From: Tetrapyrgos nigripes
Lineage: Eukaryota; Basidiomycota; Agaricomycetes; Agaricales; Campanellaceae
DNA length: 64,000 nucleotides
Reading direction: 5' to 3'
NCBI GenBank assembly: GCA_013368315.1
Contig: JAACJM010000020.1
Span: 558,001-622,000, forward strand
This document shows positions 1 to 14,697 of this stretch, piece by piece; the first letter of the stretch is position 1; each line of letters opens with the position of its first letter. A model generated the notes under the pieces. That model was not told where the DNA came from. It saw nothing but the letters and a program-made list of their open reading frames with translations, and did no database searches. A program made the position numbers and the translations under genes.

Positions 1-270
1 GGCCACGTTCCCCTGCCTTGCAAAAACATCTCCACTCCAATACGTGCAGATTCCTCTGCTTGTCCATGCTGTCGTCGTGCCCCCGAGACCGTATTTCACT
101 ACCTGTTGCAATACCCTGCCCAGCGTGATGCCAGAACCCGTCTAAGCCAGGATGTTGGTCATCGTAACATGAGCCTACGTTCCCTGTTGTCAACTCGTTC
201 GTGCATTGTTGCCCAGTTCCGATTCGTCAACACGACACGCCTTTGGTGTTTTACCGCCGCTCCGAGATGA
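1..270 (+). pseudogene. 3' end of a non-LTR (LINE) retrotransposon ORF2, partial
   Basis: Reading frame 1 is open from the first base to a TGA at 268-270 and has no start codon, so the element continues to the left of the window. The peptide starts GHVPLPCK, followed by ADSSACPCCRRAPETVFHYL and, further on, VAQFRFVNTTRL. That order (GH-PL, then a C-x-x-C cluster, then ET-V-H-L, then RFVN-T near the end) matches the conserved tail after the RNase H domain of fungal LINE ORF2 proteins. The usual first motif (LHRI-type) is altered here, which suggests an old copy. Family assignment is from memory of these tails. It could also be a domesticated fragment, but nothing supports that. Confidence 0.6.
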
Positions 271-561
271 AGAGGAGTATGAAGAAGTTGGGATGATGCA
301 GGGGTGATGGGTTGTTTTTCTTTTGATTCCTGGCTCTTTTCCTTTTATCTTTCTCTCTTCAAGAATGGTCTCTCTTCTTTCCTTATGTTTTTTATAACGA
401 TCTACTCAACTGTGAACAGCCTCTTAATAGAATTACAACAACAGTCATCACATACATGGTTTCCTTTTCCTTTTCCCTTTTACTCTTTCTTGTTCCTCCT
501 GATTCGTTTCTTCTTCTTTCATACCTTATATCCTCAAGACATAGACAAGTGCTTTAATACC

Positions 562-790
562 GCCCTCGTGGCCAGACGGTTTTCCGTCAGGAGCCCTTCG
601 GGACCAGACATTGTAGTCAGATTTCTCTCTCATGGACTACTTTTTTTTTGGTGTCACGTTTATTCGCCTTAGCGCAGTAGCGTACGGTAGCGAACACAAT
701 CAATAGGTACTCCTACTAGAGGAAAAAGAAGTCTGTCCGTATGATATAAAAACTATCGTTCCTGACGGGAAACCGTCAAGCCACGAGGGC
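562..790. mobile_element. Small element with 29-bp terminal inverted repeats (MITE-like)
   Basis: The arms 562-590 and 762-790 are inverted copies of each other, matching at 26 of 29 positions, with a 171-bp spacer. Each arm runs from GCCCTCGTGGC through a nested palindrome (GACGG-N4-CCGTC) to the inner end. The total size of 229 bp and absence of coding capacity fit a miniature inverted-repeat element. I could not identify a target-site duplication, so it may also be a structured remnant of the adjacent retroelement. Confidence 0.45.
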
Positions 791-1253
791 TGTAGGTTAG
801 TGGGTTGTCCGCCATGATCTATCCGTCTAGTGCTGAAATTTAGGAAGCGTAGCGTTAGCGTTGAACCGGACCCGACTCGGCCAACTTTTCCTAGTACTTT
901 TTCGATGACGGCCCGGGGATCTGCGGGATTTCTAGTATGTTGGTAGGGCTTCCACGTTGCCAAGCTCTTGTTTCATACTAGTACGACTGGGATCTGCAAT
1001 CAGGCTCAATCAGGTCGTTCCTAACCTAAAAAACAGACAGATACGATGACCTGGGCCCAACGACAATCATAGCATGTAGGTCGCTCCTATGTATCCTGAT
1101 GGTCACGACCTATTGCAGTGCCATTTAATGGATAGTCGGAGTCTCCTCCTCTCTGCCATTGCTTTTTGTTGGTTATCCGCACGAAAGTGGCGCTGTGGGA
1201 ATTGAAGATCGCATGATGACCGACGCGCCTTGAACTTGACCCTCACTAGATGC

Positions 1254-1281
1254 CTTGGAATACGCGTCTTGGAATACGCGT
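1254..1281. repeat. 14-bp direct tandem repeat, two copies
   Basis: The 14-mer CTTGGAATACGCGT occurs twice back to back. It lies in apparently non-coding DNA about 320 bp upstream of the P450 start. No function is evident. Confidence 0.6.
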
Positions 1282-1598
1282 CTTTTCTCTCTCTGACTCT
1301 CGGCGGAATAATTGATGGATACGCCACTTCTTACACGCAACGCTCGCTTAAAGTAACTCGCAGCCCAAACCAGAACACACGCCGACGGTGCATCCGCATC
1401 CATGACAACAATTAGGTGAAGAATTCTTTCAAAACTCGTTCAGGCTCCGTTCGTGCCGGCTCCAAAAATATTTATTGCTTCTTCAGGAGAAGCGCTGACC
1501 CTTCTATTTGTCCTTTTAGATCATAATAGATGAACGTCCCGTTTCTTATAAAAGACTGCACTCGAGGAGCTTTCATTACTTACGACTCCACGACCATC

Positions 1599-4363
1599 AT
1601 GACAATGATGCCTCTCAGACTCTTCTCTATCCCAATCCATCTTTCCTCTGCTGTGAAAGCAGCCTTTCTCTTTCTCTGTGTATTTATATTGTATGCCCAC
1701 CTCAAACGACGCCGTGCTCGACTGCTCGCCAATCCTTTCGGCCTGCCCTCTCCTCCTGGTCCAAAGCCTCTGCCGGTTATCGGCAACCTTTTGGTAAGTC
1801 CGAAAGAATTGGACCTCGTGCTTCAGGCTTGTTTTTAATGTGCCACATCCACATCCCTAGGATATTCCTAAGGAGAAGGAAGCTGCCACTTATTTCAATA
1901 TGGCTCAGAAATACGGTAAGTTTTTTCGCTTGGAGTACACGTTGAGTACTAGATAGTAACGTCTTAATATCCGGTACAGGTGATCTTGTCCATATGAGCG
2001 TGTTGGGGCAAAACATCCTCATAGTCAGCTCATTCCAAACGGCAAATGAACTATTTGAGAAACGTTCTTCTAATTATTCCGATCGTAATGAAATGCCAAT
2101 GATTAAAGACCTGTACGTCGTGTCGTCTTTCTGACTTTTTACCTGGAAACCCCGTTTTGTTCTCCTTTTCGTGCGTCACATAACGTTACTTATAAACTTC
2201 AAGAATGGGCTGGGACTTCAGTTTCGGACATATGCCATACGGTCAGTATATGAATAATCATTGATTTTCTGTCGATTTGTTCAATCCTGATTCCTCTTCT
2301 GCAATGGCAACTCAGGTCCGCGATGGAAAGCCCACCGCACCATGTTTCATAGACAATTCCAATCCTCCGTCGTTTCTTCCTTCCGGCCTACCCAGCTCAA
2401 GGAAGTACATAAATTGATCAGACGAATGTTACATGAACCTGAAGATCTGATCAATCATCTTCGTTTGTGAGTCAAATTGCATTGTACCTACCTACCTTCG
2501 ACGTTCGTCTTGCTTGGCATCATGGTCTTTGACCCTTTTTTTTTCTCGTCGAGCGTGGAGACGGAGCCGAGAGATCTGACTACTTTACAATCCACAGCAA
2601 TTCAGCGAGCACGATTATGAACGTCACATATGGGATAGAAATCTCAGATCATGACGACCATTACATTGTCGTTGCTGAGACTGCTCTTGAGGGAATGGCC
2701 AAAGCTGCGCATCCCGGAGCGTTTTTTGTTGATATTTTCCCTATTCGTGCGTATTCATTTCTAGCATCTGTATGTTTGTCTTCTTCGACTGAATCGACTC
2801 GATTCCTTGGCCCTGCCCTGCAGTTAAACACGTCCCAGACTGGATGCCTTTTGCCGAATTTAAAAGAAAAGCAAAGCATTGGAGAAAATACGTGATGGAG
2901 ATGAAGAATGCTCCTTTTGAAAGAGTCAAAGCTGCTCTGGTGAGTTAACTATTATTTTATTATTTTTTCCACAACTTCCTGCCTCTATCTTGGTTCCTCC
3001 ATCATCCGCGGACTCCGTCAACTCACTGAACTCAAATTTGCTTAATTTCATATCAATATTGTGTACTCTGGACTAACCTGCCTTTCCGGTCCCACCATCA
3101 TTCGAACATGGTTGATTTCGATGACGTAGAACCAAGGAACAGCCGCTCCAAGCTTCGCCTCCAATTTATTAAGTGACATGGACCTTCAGAGAAGTGCGAA
3201 AGACTCCGAGGAATTAGAGGAGACGATCAAGAATTGTGCGGGGTTGGCTTATGCTGGTGAGTACTTCTACAAATTGCCTGGATTCATCAACGAAACTTAC
3301 GATATACGATAATCCCGTTTGTAGCTGGTGCTGAAAGTGTATGTCTCCTTGAGGAATTCTCTCAATATGTACCCCACATCGTTAACCTCTCTGCAGGTCG
3401 TCTCGTCTCTGTCGTCCTTCATCCTTGCGATGATCATCCATCCTGAAGTCCAAGAAAAGGCTCGAAACGAGATCGACAGAGTCATTGGAACAGGTAGATT
3501 ACCTGACTTCAGTGATAGAGGGTCCCTTCCATACATCGATGCGATTGTAAAGGAGACTATAAGATGGAGTCCTGTTGCGCCATTAGGTGAGTGCAACATC
3601 TTGACAGCTACCTGCATCGGAAGAGCGGCCACTGATCATTATTTGGGGATTCATTGGCAGGTCTACCACACATGGTCACGAAAGATGATGAATTTCGAGG
3701 GTTTCATAGTGCGTTGATCAGATTTATGAAGTTCTCCACAACATTCTCATATGAGTGGATGCAACACTTGCAGTAAAAAGCGGTACCATGGTTATGGGCA
3801 ACAGCTGGTACGTTCGAGCTCTTTGACTTACTGCACACACTCACTTGATTAATGCGAATCTCTGGTTAACAGGACAATCCTTCACGACCCATCCATTTAC
3901 CCCTCACCTATGAGATTTAACCCTGACAGATTTCTCTTCGACCCCTCTTCTTCACCAGAATCCATGTCGAGAGTCATCGACCCCCTCTCCGTGGCCTTTG
4001 GTTACGGTACGTACATCTCATCTGTCGAACCCGAGTCTACATATCGAGTATTCTCTTATACATTCCTCTGCAGGTAGGCGCATTTGTCCTGGTCGTTTCA
4101 TGGCCGAGGCGCAGTTGTGGATCAGTATAGCGTGCATTTTGGCAGGGTTTCGTATTGAATCCCCTGGGGAGAAGGTGAGGGCAGAGTTCAAGAGTGGAAT
4201 GATTTGGTGAGTGTATCATACCTACCCATATGCGTCTGTGAATCTTATTGAGTGTTTCTTTCTCTGCCGCCAACGCAGCCACCCCGAACCGTTCAAATAC
4301 TCAATCAAACCACGAAGTGAAAAGGCAAGGATGTTGATTGAGCAAACTGTTGATCTTATTTGA
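1599..4363 (+). CDS. Cytochrome P450 monooxygenase (O-methylsterigmatocystin oxidoreductase-like)
   Basis: Heme-thiolate monooxygenase, probably ER-anchored. The ATG at 1599 (ATGs at 1605 and 1608 also possible) is followed by a hydrophobic anchor, then LKRRRARLL and the proline hinge PSPPGPKPLPVIGNLL. About a dozen introns can be placed. Visible P450 signatures are WKAHRTMFHRQF (helix C), AGAES (oxygen-binding I-helix), KETIRW (ExxR), the PERF-like region around MRFNPDRFLFDP and the heme loop FGYGRRICPGRFMA with its cysteine ligand. The I-helix core is encoded by a 14-nt microexon (3325-3338). The reading frame closes at TGA 4361-4363 after HPEPFKYSIKPRSEKARML, so the gene looks intact. Substrate unknown. 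This large basidiomycete clade is usually annotated as O-methylsterigmatocystin oxidoreductase by similarity only. It is convergent with the ABC transporter, 111 bp apart. Confidence 0.9.
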
Positions 4364-4474
4364 ATGACTTAACGTCATATGATTTCTTGTCACTGGTGTA
4401 ATATTCCTCCTATTGTTAGTAGTACATTTATTACACTCTACATCGTAAATAGTTATCGTGTCTAGTATCCTATC

Positions 4475-9870
<5,396 letters not shown>

Positions 9871-10407
9871 CGAGACGAGACGTGAGACGGAAAACCGTCC
9901 GCTTCTGGTGCCTGATATATGGGCACGTTGGAACTCATTAATACACAAGTTCCTCCGACGGAGGCAAAGTTACTATTACTAAGCTGAACTCTTAATAAGA
10001 CCGAGGCTAAATAAAACACAAATTTATGCGTTGGGTCTGTCTTAGTCAAAACGTTGACACACCTTCGCTGATTGTTTTATGAGAGAGATTTATACACGCC
10101 CCGTATAGCTACAATACATGGCAGGTAGCTATCCGTGGATCCATTTGCTGGATCTATTATGTATTTGATCTCGATTTTGTGGGCTAGGCCACTGCGTCCT
10201 TGCATTGCAAAGTCGTAGATATCGCAGTGGTAGTACTAGTAGCACTTATCATCTATGCAATGCATTACACTGGACTGACGCGTACACTATGTCATCGTCA
10301 CTGGACCGGCATCCTATATTCCAAGTACCGAGTAACAGATCGTTCTCCAGCATCGAATGACATCCAAGTCATGGGGGACGGCTAAAACTGGATGAATGAC
10401 TCGCCGC
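9871..10407. other. Intergenic region between ABC transporter start and PIG-X stop
   Basis: This stretch of about 540 bp should contain the promoter of the minus-strand transporter and the 3' end of PIG-X. Only short frames without recognisable content are seen. Apart from the palindrome at 9886-9899, nothing stands out. Confidence 0.5.
9886..9899. promoter_or_regulatory. Perfect palindrome with CGG-N4-CCG core upstream of the ABC transporter
   Basis: GACGGAAAACCGTC is a perfect 14-bp palindrome lying 16 bp upstream of the transporter ATG. CGG triplets in inverted orientation are the known type of site for fungal Zn2Cys6 factors, some of which control drug pumps. The position is so close to the ATG that it probably lies in the 5' untranslated leader. 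The same 14-mer core occurs in the inverted-repeat element at 575-588, so it may be a repeat remnant instead. Confidence 0.3.
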
Positions 10408-11120
10408 TTATTCGACTTTGGCATGACCAGAGTTGTAGTAGAGTCTCCGCCAAGTTTGACGAAACACGACCACCAAATAGCAAAAGCAGGCCACCATGGT
10501 CAGCACTGTCCCAGCTTCAACTATATGAAAATCCCCAGGATTTCCAACAGGAACACTAATCATTACAGCCGCAGCTGGTTCCGACTGAATGGCCAGACAA
10601 GCCCGTTCGTCGCTGACACTGAGGGTTGTAAATTCCGTTGGCCACGGCAATGAGTCCACCCCTGACACTTCTGTTTACCGGGACTATGAGCAATAGAGTC
10701 CTGACAAGGAGAAAATAACGTACGGGCTGCAGGACACGAGAAAAACGCGATCGGCATAGAGATTTCAGCGGATTGATGTCCATCTGGTGAAGGTTCACCG
10801 TACCGCAGATGGAATGGTACGTGTATCTCCAAATCCGCGCCTGAAAGCGCGACATTTAGCAGTAGAGATGAACCGTTCGAGTTCATGGCAACAACAGGCA
10901 ACTCTAGGTTTGAGTGTCCATGGTGGTAAAACGTGTAGGAGTCACGGTAGTTGGCCAGTTCGTATGGGTCCCAGAAGGCCAGCACTGAGAGTTTGTAATG
11001 TATATGCAAAGAGCAGTCGGTGTATTTGTCCCATTGATTTGAAGAAATCTTGGTTACAAAACTTCGATGATAGCCTCGATTTGGAGGATCCAGGAATGAC
11101 CAGGACGTTGTTGAAGCCAT
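10408..11120 (-). CDS. PIGX: PIG-X / Pbn1-type subunit of GPI mannosyltransferase I
   Basis: ER membrane subunit that stabilises the PIG-M mannosyltransferase, which adds the first mannose to the GPI anchor precursor. The ATG at 11118-11120 gives MASTTSWSFLDPPNRGYHRS. The diagnostic core follows: SLHIHYKL, FWDPYELANYRDSYTF, SNLELPVVA and the conserved VPFHLRYGEPS. One intron (about 10676-10722, GTACGT...CAG) joins the frame ending FFSCPAA to QVSGVDSLPW. The C-terminal part has SVPVGNPGDFHIVEAG running into one transmembrane helix (TVLTMVACFCYLVVVF) and a short basic tail. The length, about 220 residues, is close to family members. The gene is divergent from the Maf-like gene with only 29 bp between the start codons. 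The N-terminus is short, so an upstream exon is possible. Confidence 0.8.
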
Positions 11121-11149
11121 AGAAGGAAGGTGTGGCGGTGTCACCTTTC

Positions 11150-12234
11150 ATGATGCCAGACCACAAGCACGTCCTGCCTCACGCTCTCCAAGTACCTGCC
11201 ATCAAGAAACTCGCTGGAAAGCGTATCATTCTCGCATCCAACAGTCCGCGTAGAAAAGAAATCCTACAAATCTATGTGGGCTTTGGTCCGTCAATATCAT
11301 TCCAATTCCCAATCTGAACCCAAGGTGTACTACTAGGGGCTTGCACCTGAAATTGTCCCATCCTCATTCGAGGAAGATTTGCCTCCACATTCGTTTCAAG
11401 ACATCCACGAATACCCGGTGGCTACTGCCTCTTATAAAGCAGTGGAAGTGTATGAAAGATTGGTAGTGCGTGCTGATGATTGCGTTCGCGTTTGAGGATA
11501 CTGACCGATTGCATTGCAGGAACAAGACCCAGACGACCCTCCAGACCTTGTCATTGCTGGTAAGTCGTCTTCGCGAAGATGGCCCTCAGATGCTCATTGC
11601 CAAACTCCTCAGCCGATACCATCGTCCTAACACATGCCCAACCATCCACATCTGAGACAGGTTACTCTGTCCTTCCTCAAATCAGCCAGGAGCTACTGGA
11701 GAAACCTGCATCTAAACAAGACAATCTGCGGATGTTACTCGATCTGAACGGCGGAGTATGTGAGGTGGTTACTGGCGTTACTATTGGTTTGTCTTCTTCA
11801 TACTTGTGCAGGGCTATTATATGATGACTGACTCTCCCACAGCATTCCCCATCCTTCAAGCTCCAGGATATGGTCTCAAGTGAATTCCATCCTCGTACTC
11901 ACTTCTGTCTCTTGCTGATGCCTGTTTAAGATCCATTGACGAGCGTTCATTGGTATATTTTGCTGACAATCCCCGACACGTAGTCGAAGCGTATGCCGAG
12001 CATGGTGAAGGAATTGATCGAGCTGGTGGATTTGCCATCCAGGTGTGTACATTCTTGTTAATCTCCATCGTGCAGAGGATAACATTGGCTCACTCGTTCG
12101 AACAGGGCGTTGGGGGAATGCTTATACGGAAGATTGAAGGAGATTATAACAACGTTGTTGGTTTCCCAGCTGCCTCGTTCTTCCAGCTCCTGGATATGAT
12201 GGTGGATGAAGAACCTGATTTCCTTGACATATGA
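11150..12234 (+). CDS. Maf-like nucleoside triphosphate pyrophosphatase
   Basis: House-cleaning enzyme of the Maf/ASMTL family that hydrolyses non-canonical or excess nucleotides (dTTP/UTP type) to monophosphates. The ATG at 11150 precedes AGKRIILASNSPRRKEIL, the Maf signature that binds phosphate (SNSPRR). Further motifs are the catalytic AADTIVL, KPASKQDNLRMLLDLNG, and the C-terminal GIDRAGGFAIQGVGGMLI followed by GDYNNVVGFP, which closes the active site. Five or six introns are needed. The first (from about 11273) ends just before GLAPEIVPSSFEED. The stop is TGA at 12232-12234 after EEPDFLDI. The gene appears complete, with the length usual for the family. It is divergent from PIG-X. Confidence 0.9.
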
Positions 12235-12531
12235 TGGTAATGGGAGAAGAGTGTATATCTCAAAAATTCACACTGTCTGCGCTCGTCCTGTAGCAGTACC
12301 GCTGATTCTACTTTGCAATGTGATGGTCTGCAATGTGCATGGTGTTTTGGTCGTCAAATCGCTGAATGGGTGGAGTCATACACTAAAACTACATGCTATG
12401 CGCTATCTATGGATACAGCAATTATAGATGTCTAGCAGTGAGATGTACAGTAGAATGATAGTCCGAAAGTCCAGATGCCCATGTCCCTAAGTAAAGGCAT
12501 GAAAGACGTGAAGTAATCGTAACAGCGAGCT

Positions 12532-14281
12532 TCAAAGCAATTTGGCCAAAGAAATCTCATTCTTGTCTACATTGGTGGAGAGGTAGACGTTTTTCAAAAA
12601 GGTGTCACCCACCAAATATTGAGTCGGATTATTCTCGTTCACAGCCCCAGCAGCGATCCCCGAAATACACCTTCCGTTCCCGAGGTTTCCAAACGCCAGA
12701 TCTCGACTATCAATAGCAAACTCCCTACCCCCAATCGTCAACGAGACTGTTGCATTGGTATCACAGGGAACTGTGAATCCTCCTTGCCCGTCTTGTTCTG
12801 CACCATCGATCATGCTATGGATCGTTTCAACGTCGTCAGGAGGACCAACGAAGAGGGTGGTGCCGGTATCGAGGATGGCGGTACGACTGCGCAAACCGGT
12901 GGATACGCCTCCAACCGCACTGTCGTCCAGGTCGACTTCCCAGAAGCCGACTTGATTGACGTTAGGGACTGTGACTAGAGTGTTCTGATCGAATTTGGTG
13001 GCGTCGAGTGCTCTGGATAGAAAAAGTAAGTATGAATATGAAGCTATCCTCAATAAATGAGACTCGCCCAAAAGTAATCTCGCCATCATCTGTTCCATCC
13101 TTTCTGCGGGAGATCTTGTAAGAGGTGATAGCTTCGCTGATCAATCCCTGTGCAGCAAGGGCTTCCGGGGGTGTGAGGACTTTCTGTGTCGAAAGAGACT
13201 AAAGATATTTATCAGAATTACGGGCAAAGATAGCACATTGTAGGACGAACCGATCTCCCCAATCCCATGAGCCCGTCAAAAGGTGCCTTTTGATCAGCGA
13301 ATTGCTTGGACTCGAAATCCGCGACCCCGAATTGATGGCCAGATAAAGTCAAGCCAGCTATGACTACATCGTCTTGAACTTTGGTGCCGTTGGCATGACC
13401 AGAACCATAAGTGATATCCCAGGGTTTCTTAGAGTCGAGAAATGTAGCCGAGCTCAACTCTCCCAAAAATATGTGATCACCCTTTGAATTTCACAATTAG
13501 GACGAAGACAACAACCGAGTATCCAGAAATAAACACGTACGCATCCGTTACCGTCTTCTTCAGAGATGCAGGCCTCAGAACCGACCTATTTTTTTCCATA
13601 AGTCTACATTAACTAAGGAGAAGCAAAAAACTCTTGCCCAAAAATCGCCGGATCCAGAGTCCATGAGTATGCTGAAGTCTCGAGGGGGAGAGCCGATCTG
13701 AATCGTTGCTGTGTACGAGGTATCGATGCCCACGATGTCAAGGTGCAAACTATTCTCGGCCAGTGTAGTATTGTTTGATCCAGAACTGCGTCGCGTTAGA
13801 GCTGCCATTGCAGTCAAAGAAAATACAAGCACTTACTCATCGCTATCTTCAATTCCTTCCGTATGCAAGTTCAGTGTCCCTTCATCAGAGAAAGAGTTGG
13901 TTGGTGTGAAATCGGTGCCTTGTACGTTGTAGCGTTTCCTAATGCTGTGAGGTAGAGAGGCCAGACGTTTCATGATGTTCTGTCGTAGCTCCTCTTCACT
14001 AGGCTCACGAGTGCCCATCATGCGAGCCATCTTACGATGGGCATTGTTCAGACGCTGCTGGAAAAGCTGCTGGTGGCATTAGTGGAACATTTACAATGGA
14101 GTATTTGTGTACGCACCAAGTGAGGATGTACATCGTCGTTTTGGCTGACGCGCTTCAGAGGCAAAGTCACGACTCCAGAGCCGCGTTTTCTTCTGTGAGT
14201 TGGTAAAGCATTCGAGTGTGTGCATAGGAAAGCGATGATTAGAGAGATAGAGAGATAGAGAGATAGAACTGAAGTCTTCAT
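12532..14281 (-). CDS. Secreted pepsin-like aspartic protease (A1 family), copy 1
   Basis: Extracellular or vacuolar endopeptidase. The ATG at 14279-14281 starts a signal peptide (MKTSVLSLYLSISLIIAFL). A propeptide follows, with SGVVTLPLKRVSQNDDVHPH and an RKMARMMGTRE segment. The two catalytic aspartates are visible in MDSGSGDFW (about 13650) and AILDTGTTLFVG (about 12850). The C-terminus shows the family order FLKNVYLSTNVDKNEISLAKLL. Several introns of about 50-60 bp split the gene. It lies head to tail with a second protease (14698-16809) that shares the propeptide motif, which points to tandem duplication. The signal peptide is encoded partly by an 8-bp tandem repeat (14241-14264). Substrate preference cannot be told from sequence. 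Confidence 0.9.
14241..14264. repeat. 8-bp tandem repeat (three units) inside the signal-peptide codons
   Basis: Three perfect AGAGAGAT units lie in the coding part of the signal peptide of protease copy 1. On the minus strand they encode the SLYLSIS stretch. The unit length is not a multiple of three, so a gain or loss of one unit would shift the frame at the very start of the protein. Confidence 0.7.
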
Positions 14282-14697
14282 GAGTCAAGTCGGGACCTTG
14301 GGCAGAACGTTGAAAGAGTGTCGTTAATCGGGAAAGTCGTTAGTGATGTTGCTCAGCCAGGAGCTGCCGACGTTACAGTCAAGTAGGATAGGGTTATGAG
14401 AAGGATCATCTTCATTTTATAGAAGCAAGAACAATGGACAAAGAACAATGAACGATTCCTTTTGTTCTGGGATTGTATTACCTTTGACAGGTATACATGT
14501 AAGCGTTGCCGCGCGTCAGTGCAGTAATTGTGTTCAGGCTTGGCTCACTTCCTACTGTCGGTCAGACAGCTCAGGCAAGATGCAAATAGATACATAATTC
14601 CCCATTATAAGGATCAAATGTTCTCCCCGAAACGTTCTATAATACAAAGCTGCAAGTACAAATAAGCAAACTAGTTTGATCAAAGCAGAGTCGAATT
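14282..14697. other. Intergenic region between the tandem proteases
   Basis: About 415 bp separate the start of protease copy 1 from the stop of copy 2. It should contain the copy 1 promoter and the copy 2 terminator. No gene or clear element is seen. Confidence 0.5.

Larger units (their letters stand above)
271..1598. other. Intergenic, repeat-like stretch without a supported gene
   Basis: Between the LINE tail and the P450 there are only short open frames on both strands with no recognisable domain. The stretch holds the 29-bp inverted repeat (562-590 / 762-790) and a 14-bp tandem duplication near 1254. T-rich tracts around 310-530 could be the 3' untranslated part of the LINE. The last 100-200 bp before 1599 should contain the P450 promoter. 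I see no clear TATA box there. Confidence 0.5.

Noticed and set aside
304..672. Open frame of 122 codons after the LINE tail
   Set aside because: Phe/Leu-rich translation of T-rich DNA, overlapping one arm of the inverted repeat, with no domain and no splice context.
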